DNA from: Lingula anatina
Lineage: Eukaryota > Brachiopoda > Lingulata > Lingulida > Lingulidae
Assembly: GCF_001039355.2 (NCBI RefSeq)
Contig: NW_019773711.1
Coordinates: forward strand, 7,128 to 57,731
Reading direction: 5' to 3'
Length of the DNA: 50,604 bases
Numbering within the stretch: position 1 is the first letter of the stretch; the number at the start of each line of letters is the position of its first letter. The notes beneath the pieces were generated by a model, which worked only from the letters and a program-made list of their open reading frames with translations, made no database searches and had not been told where the DNA came from. The position numbers and the translations under genes were made by a program. This document shows positions 48,401 through 50,604 of the stretch, one piece after another.

Positions 48401-49341
48401 TAACAATTTGTCGCCTTGGTGACTTTACTGTGTCATGTAGCAGGTAGCGTTCATCGTGTGCTTAAAGAATATAATAATAATAATATTCTTTAATTTAATA
48501 TTATTATTTATTATTATTAAAGAATATGTGGACATAACGTCTCAGAATGAGCGACCAATAGGAGCGTCACATCAACATGACACTGGGATGATTTAATTTG
48601 ATTTTGACAAATTATTGAAAGCCCTTTTATTTAGATACAAGTGAGCAATTTGTAGTCACTGTGCAGAGTATATTGAAGGCAAGTTGCGTGTGCACGTGTC
48701 GAGTTAAAAAGAGACTAGCAGCATTGTAGTTGTTCTTAATTTTGAATTAATTTTCATGTGTCATATACTTAACGTTGTTTTAAAGAACTCTAATTTTGCT
48801 TTTTTAGGAAGAAAAGTTGATGCAGATATTCAACACGTACAGCAAAAACGAAAGCCTACAAGAAAAATGGAGGCAAATCGTTGACGAAATACGATTTCAA
48901 AATCGCTCTATAAAGGGTTACCGAAATCAACTATCGAAATGCCAGAAGAGCGAAAGTGACCTACAACGAAAAGTGGAACCGGTGTGTCTAAAATGGCAAG
49001 AAGAAAACCAGTCCAAGCTTACCGAACGTGAACCACCGAAGAAATTCGCACAAAACGTTGACTATAATAGTGTTGAACCAAGTGTCCAAAACGACGCAAA
49101 CGTCGTTCCTTCTGGCATCACGCCATTGGAGTCGAGTAGAGGCGATTTAGCTAGAGCTGAAACCCAAGATGAGGTGAAAACGAAGAAAACCAAAAAGAGA
49201 CTGAAGAAGGCAGTAAAAGAAGCCATGCAGGCCCTCAGTGTATTGGAACAGATGGGCAATAAAGGTGACAATGTAGACAATGCAGAAGGTAAAAAGAAAA
49301 CAGAAAAGAAGCAAAGAGCGAGGTTGAATGACACTGATTGA
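20193..49341 (+). CDS. Polycystin-1-like receptor/channel with C-type lectin and 19 CCP modules
   Basis: I traced 46 coding exons (coordinates in the module entries). Every junction is GT-AG, phases match throughout, and the lengths sum to 9900 nt, giving 3299 aa and a TGA at 49339-49341. Order: signal peptide (1 to about 19), C-type lectin domain (about 25-160), 19 CCP/Sushi modules (164-1550), GAIN-like region (1551-2015), TM1 (2039-2057), PLAT (about 2070-2185), TM2-TM11 with the polycystin channel core (2246-2991), basic tail (3040-3299). Eleven membrane segments and the TQSIALTEPLKV motif are typical of polycystin-1/PKD1L proteins. These are large surface receptors that pair with polycystin-2-type channels in cilia or sperm. 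I saw no PKD repeats and no LRR. A split into two genes is possible, but phase agreement and continuous spacing argue for one. CCPs 14-17 may be an assembly duplicate. A poly(A) signal follows at 49394. Confidence 0.88.
21030..21126 (+). repeat. Dispersed intron repeat, copy 1
   Basis: Shares GATAGAGAG, CTCACCCTAGATTTTGACT, AACCCTAA and CTGTTAC, in that order, with 25991-26107. The two copies are about 5 kb apart in the same gene. No open frame, so a SINE- or MITE-like repeat is likely. Confidence 0.6.
22163..22232 (+). repeat. Dispersed G/C-run repeat, copy 3
   Basis: GGGGCGGATCAAGGATTAG, then TTGAAAGGGGGG, then AATGCGAAGCCGATCCCCCC. Same block order as copies 1 and 2. Confidence 0.65.
23585..23626. 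repeat. (GA)n microsatellite
   Basis: About 20 GA units in intron 2, 104 bp upstream of exon 3. Other simple runs in the gene's introns: (AAT)n at 24079-24116 and 42447-42483, (GT)n at 33119-33156 and 35420-35460, A-runs at 35973-35994 and 45037-45056. Confidence 0.95.
24243..24425. mobile_element. MITE-like foldback element in intron 3
   Basis: The left arm (24243-24293) and right arm (24377-24425) are inverted repeats of about 50 bp with few mismatches, sharing CTAGTCCGAGGGTCAAATATG. The spacer is about 83 bp with no open frame. The right end lies 18 bp before exon 4, within the usual branch-point zone. Confidence 0.75.
25010..28501 (+). CDS. Large gene module 2a: CCP1-CCP6 (exons 5-10)
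   Basis: Exons 25010-25234, 25587-25790, 26312-26509, 27180-27440, 27733-27930 and 28238-28501. Each is a multiple of 3 nt and phase 1-1, one CCP/Sushi module per exon. CCP1 has seven cysteines (extras in GWCSVGTDCC). CCP3 and CCP5 are 198-nt type A modules opening CPDL-IDPNGNYNCTG with two extra cysteines. CCP4 and CCP6 are 261-264-nt type B modules opening IC-PTIPTENHV with a long insertion before the last Trp. The A-B-A-B order indicates duplication of an exon pair. CCP modules are extracellular binding domains of about 60 aa. Confidence 0.88.
25991..26107 (+). repeat. Dispersed intron repeat, copy 2
   Basis: Partner of 21030-21126, with the same block order and a small insertion before the CTGTTAC end. 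Lies in the intron between CCP2 and CCP3. Confidence 0.6.
28988..31437 (+). CDS. Large gene module 2b: CCP7-CCP10 (exons 11-14)
   Basis: Exons 28988-29185, 30103-30321, 30669-30866 and 31222-31437, all phase 1-1. CCP7 and CCP9 are type A (CPAL-IDP-GNYNCTGTNG). CCP8 and CCP10 are type C (PC-NIST-ITP-HHV, GQNITVRCEGGYALSAE). Exon pairs 11-12 and 13-14, with flanking intron sequence, are tandem copies. Introns preceding exons 11 and 13 share GTAATGAAATGGTTTGAAAA and further blocks up to the acceptor. Confidence 0.88.
29405..29645 (+). repeat. 193-bp direct repeat start sites in intron 11
   Basis: A 48-bp block (starting ACTTTCTCTTCTAAATCTCG, ending CTTTACAG) occurs at 29405-29452 and 29598-29645 with one mismatch, separated by 145 bp of AT-rich sequence. 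Intron 13, the duplicate of intron 11, lacks this stretch. Confidence 0.85.
31003..33307 (+). repeat. 2.3-kb tandem duplication, copy 1
   Basis: Begins in intron 13 with TTTTTTTAATATTAATTTTT and ends with CATATTTAATATG near 33295. It contains exons 14-17 and their introns, including the (GT)n run. It is closely similar over its whole length to 33309-35601. The last bases before the N (CCCCTTAGCA) are not in copy 2. Confidence 0.95.
31812..33110 (+). CDS. Large gene module 2c: CCP11-CCP13 (exons 15-17)
   Basis: Exons 31812-32009 (type D, CPSIELTSANHLV), 32453-32704 (type B', ICAPPIVPPENHV, with a Ser/Tyr-rich insertion TSYGTSYGNHRTSS) and 32901-33110 (type E, CPPITTSDWNHAHV), all phase 1-1. 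With exon 14 they form the first copy of the 2.3-kb tandem unit. Confidence 0.88.
33308..33308. other. Single N at the duplication junction
   Basis: One ambiguous base lies exactly between the two copies of the 2.3-kb unit. This position is hard to explain by chance and suggests a contig join. Confidence 0.95.
33309..35601 (+). repeat. 2.3-kb tandem duplication, copy 2
   Basis: Second copy of 31003-33307, with scattered substitutions and small indels in both exons and introns. It contains exons 18-21. Confidence 0.95.
33533..35411 (+). CDS. Large gene module 2d: CCP14-CCP17 (exons 18-21), duplicate of CCP10-13
   Basis: Exons 33533-33748, 34124-34321, 34754-35005 and 35202-35411. Lengths are identical to exons 14-17 (216, 198, 252, 210 nt), so the frame is kept whether or not the duplicate is real. 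Twelve of 14 nucleotide differences change the protein. CCP17 has Cys where CCP13 has Trp (SDCNHAH against SDWNHAH), giving five cysteines. Confidence 0.8.
35643..36380 (+). CDS. Large gene module 2e: CCP18-CCP19 (exons 22-23)
   Basis: Exons 35643-35849 (CPSILHLKKDGVEFSN) and 36144-36380 (CPNMAIPDDVRLTVTSN), phase 1-1. They are the membrane-proximal end of the CCP array and belong to none of the duplicated types. An A-run (35973-35994) lies in the intron between them. Confidence 0.85.
36904..41194 (+). CDS. Large gene module 3: GAIN-like extracellular region (exons 24-33)
   Basis: Exons 36904-36998, 37470-37511, 37916-38050, 38449-38536, 38673-38749, 39266-39493, 39662-40021, 40373-40447, 40691-40796 and 41085-41194. 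About 440 aa, first alpha-helical (LRDVLMTSLSNVLDTVSDE, VEKIVELINSVVYLMASVL), then beta-rich (HVTFEIPVALRFHVIEADIG, YDFVIEVDRTK). This is the order of GAIN subdomains A and B in polycystins and adhesion receptors. Unlike the CCP exons these are short and of mixed phase. The 42-nt exon 25 is the least secure. Confidence 0.75.
41458..41691 (+). CDS. Large gene module 4: degenerate GPS and TM1 (exon 34)
   Basis: 78 residues. SNFFGSFAAGLFIPPNTIDF is the segment that links GPS to TM1 in polycystin-1 proteins. The C-x-C-x-H-L-T cleavage motif is not present; the corresponding stretch reads TNGKMTFKSNFFGSF without cysteine. TM1 is VLIVMCSLFVLYFLFLIW, followed by ARRKD, the basic inner-face signal. 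Confidence 0.8.
41942..43772 (+). CDS. Large gene module 5: PLAT domain and TM2 (exons 35-37)
   Basis: Exons 41942-42112, 42616-42770 and 43486-43772. The PLAT/LH2 domain (about 2070-2185) includes DRGKYLLSVYTGVKSPAKTT, AKLFVVLYGKNG, VTHLHIWHEETKSSGDYFLE and VVVYDILRRER. PLAT domains of polycystins sit in the first cytoplasmic loop and bind lipids or partner proteins. The last exon carries the FDNHLWFSVAKRP stretch and TM2 (LTICIVVLFLCMVSNAMWF). Confidence 0.88.
44027..44932 (+). CDS. Large gene module 6a: TM3-TM5 (exons 38-39)
   Basis: Exons 44027-44568 and 44833-44932. TM3 (about 2284-2306), a charged cytoplasmic loop, TM4 (2397-2422) and TM5 (about 2434-2463) with the family motif LTQSIALTEPLKV split by the intron. 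Exon 39 adds an acidic stretch, DEEEEEDM. Confidence 0.88.
45166..47912 (+). CDS. Large gene module 6b: polycystin channel core, TM6-TM11 (exons 40-44)
   Basis: Exons 45166-45413, 45661-45838, 46109-46204, 46375-46953 and 47352-47912. TM6 (2525-2542) is followed by the large extracellular polycystin domain (QRIETIFSWLNDTIFPAVFP, RDMRGLRLGPLLLRQLR), then TM7 (2779-2801), TM8 (2817-2842), TM9 (2864-2884), TM10 (2900-2924), a pore-helix-like segment (FRTLPFAMLNLFGVMLG, about 2936-2952) and TM11 (MNFIILNMFISIIND). The family usually has an acidic residue after the Leu-Gly of the filter; here it is Val2953. Confidence 0.9.
48138..49341 (+). CDS. Large gene module 7: basic cytoplasmic tail (exons 45-46)
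   Basis: Exons 48138-48385 and 48808-49341, stop TGA at 49339. About 260 residues, very rich in Lys/Arg (KKTKKRLKKAVKEAM, KKKTEKKQRARLNDTD). Exon 46 begins with a helical, possibly coiled-coil stretch (LMQIFNTYSKNESLQEKWRQ), where polycystin tails often pair with partners. No recognised domain. Confidence 0.75.
48464..48526. repeat. AT-rich imperfect foldback in intron 45
   Basis: AAAGAATAT and ATTCTTTAA flank an AAT run, and TTAAAGAATATG recurs at the far end, giving overlapping hairpins. Confidence 0.7.
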
Positions 49342-49393
49342 GGCAACTTTAATAATATGTAAATGTACATTTTTAATAATATGTGCATGGGAT

Positions 49394-49399
49394 AATAAA
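49394..49399 (+). terminator. Poly(A) signal of the large gene
   Basis: AATAAA 52 bp after the TGA on the coding strand. Confidence 0.65.
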
Positions 49400-49999
49400 G
49401 GAAAATTCGGCTATTCCAATGGATTCCCAATACCACCAGCCGGTACACAATTATGTGTTAAATACAACAGTGAGGACACGCAGTGAGCTAATCACGAAGT
49501 CACCCTTGAAAACAGCCAGATGAGTACAACACTCAACAGACTAACGACATTTTAGTTTGTTTTGTTTAATCATGTCACAGCCAGAACTTACAATGTTTTT
49601 TTTATTGAAAACAGGCATTTTCAGTCTTCTTCAGGATGATCAGTTTTGCACATGAGTTTTCTTGTAACTGACAAAAATGGTGAAAAGCCAATTTGCTATG
49701 ATGAAGAATGTTTTAAGTGTTATTAAATTAAATTTCATAAAATATGGAATGACACACAAAAATCATAACATTAACTTAAAACATGGGCGTATCTTGTTTT
49801 TAATTTTTAGTACAAATTGTGTTAAATACGTTAAGTCCTTATTGTTAAGCCTCGTTCCTGTGTAAGAAATAATCACATTGTACACGTGCCTCAGTGTAAT
49901 GTTTATAGCGGCCACATTCTCAATTTCTGTTACCGCAATTTTACTTACTTATTAAGTGTACGTCGACTGTGAATAAGGTTGCGATTAGTAGACCCTGCG
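49400..49999. other. Intergenic region, nothing recognised
   Basis: AT-rich sequence after the large gene. A 62-codon frame at 49677-49865 has no recognisable similarity and AT-driven composition. Confidence 0.5.
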
Positions 50000-50078
50000 A
50001 TGGAAGTTGCTCATTTGCAAAAAGTAGGAAGACGAACATTGAATCAACGAGTTAAAGACCTGCTCGGCTGCGCTACAG
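50000..50078 (+). CDS. Possible first coding exon of a further gene
   Basis: ATG at 50000 (gcgATGg), 26 codons plus one base: MEVAHLQKVGRRTLNQ, then RVKDLLGCAT, ending at a strong donor ACAG|gtgaga. An in-frame TGA lies upstream at about 49974-49976, as expected of a 5' UTR. No second exon is visible before the window ends at 50604. I do not recognise the protein. Confidence 0.35.
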
Positions 50079-50604
50079 GTGAGACAAATATGCACGTGAT
50101 CTTGTCTCATTGTTCAATTGTTTTCTCAATCACTGTTTTTCCCTAGATTTCTCGCGTCATTGGCTTTTTTTTTTTTTTTTTGACACTGCAAGTCGTCGTA
50201 TATCGTCCACATTGCATGCATTTGCAAAGTTTTTTAGCGTCTCATTTTGTTAAAACTGCAAAATAAATTCCCACAAATAATTTTCTTTTTTTCTTTATGT
50301 AATATGTTATTTCATTTGTAAATCACTGTAATAAACGGAAATTATAAAAACTATGGAGTAGCAATTGTCGAAAAAATTTTCTAGATATTTGAGAAATGTT
50401 ATTCATTCACTTATGTCGACAAGTAACGCAGCATTGCAAACTTTTTATGCAGTCTCTTCACATCACCCTGAGCTTCAGAGATAACTTGACACTAACCTCT
50501 TCACAATAGCCTATCTTCATCGTGTCAAGTAACCTCTGACCACATTCGATTGCCCCCGCCGCCCGCCAATCAAGTTTAAAGCCCGCAATCAATGACTCAT
50601 TGAA
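50079..50604. other. Right edge, nothing recognised
   Basis: Contains a T-run near 50166-50180 and AT-rich sequence. If the exon at 50000 is real, this is its first intron. Confidence 0.5.

Overview
This is eukaryotic nuclear DNA, most likely from a marine invertebrate; I cannot assign a phylum from sequence alone. It is AT-rich, with spliceosomal GT-AG introns, many simple repeats, degenerate DNA transposons and short dispersed repeats. Two single N bases (15946 and 33308) look like assembly joins. There are no bacterial features and no CRISPR array, and I recognised no RNA gene.

Layout. 261-3954 (.) is a decayed Tc1/mariner-type element with arms of about 570 bp. 4721-5223 (-) holds the first two coding exons of a gene that runs off the left edge. 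It is a paralogue of the large gene on the right. 8895-10115 (+) is an intronless, putative type-II membrane glycosyltransferase. 12482-14776 (-) is a two-exon secretory carboxylesterase ending in a KDEL-like tetrapeptide. 16696-18354 (-) is a three-exon secreted C-type lectin. 20193-49341 (+) is the main feature, a gene assembled here from 46 coding exons whose phases all agree and whose lengths sum to exactly 3300 codons (3299 aa plus stop). 50000-50078 (+) may be the first coding exon of another gene.

The large gene encodes a polycystin-1-family protein: signal peptide, C-type lectin domain, 19 CCP/Sushi modules (one exon each, all phase 1-1), a GAIN-like juxtamembrane region with a degenerate GPS, TM1, a PLAT domain, ten further membrane segments including the PKD channel core, and a long basic C-terminal tail. 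Its CCP array has grown by nested tandem duplication. The youngest unit is about 2.3 kb and carries four exons. One of the two N bases lies exactly at its junction, so it may be a recent duplication or two haplotypes joined end to end.

Functional reading (inference). The lectin, the lectin-CCP-polycystin receptor and its divergent paralogue would give this locus several secreted or surface carbohydrate-binding proteins. The carboxylesterase and glycosyltransferase are probably unrelated neighbours acting in the secretory pathway.
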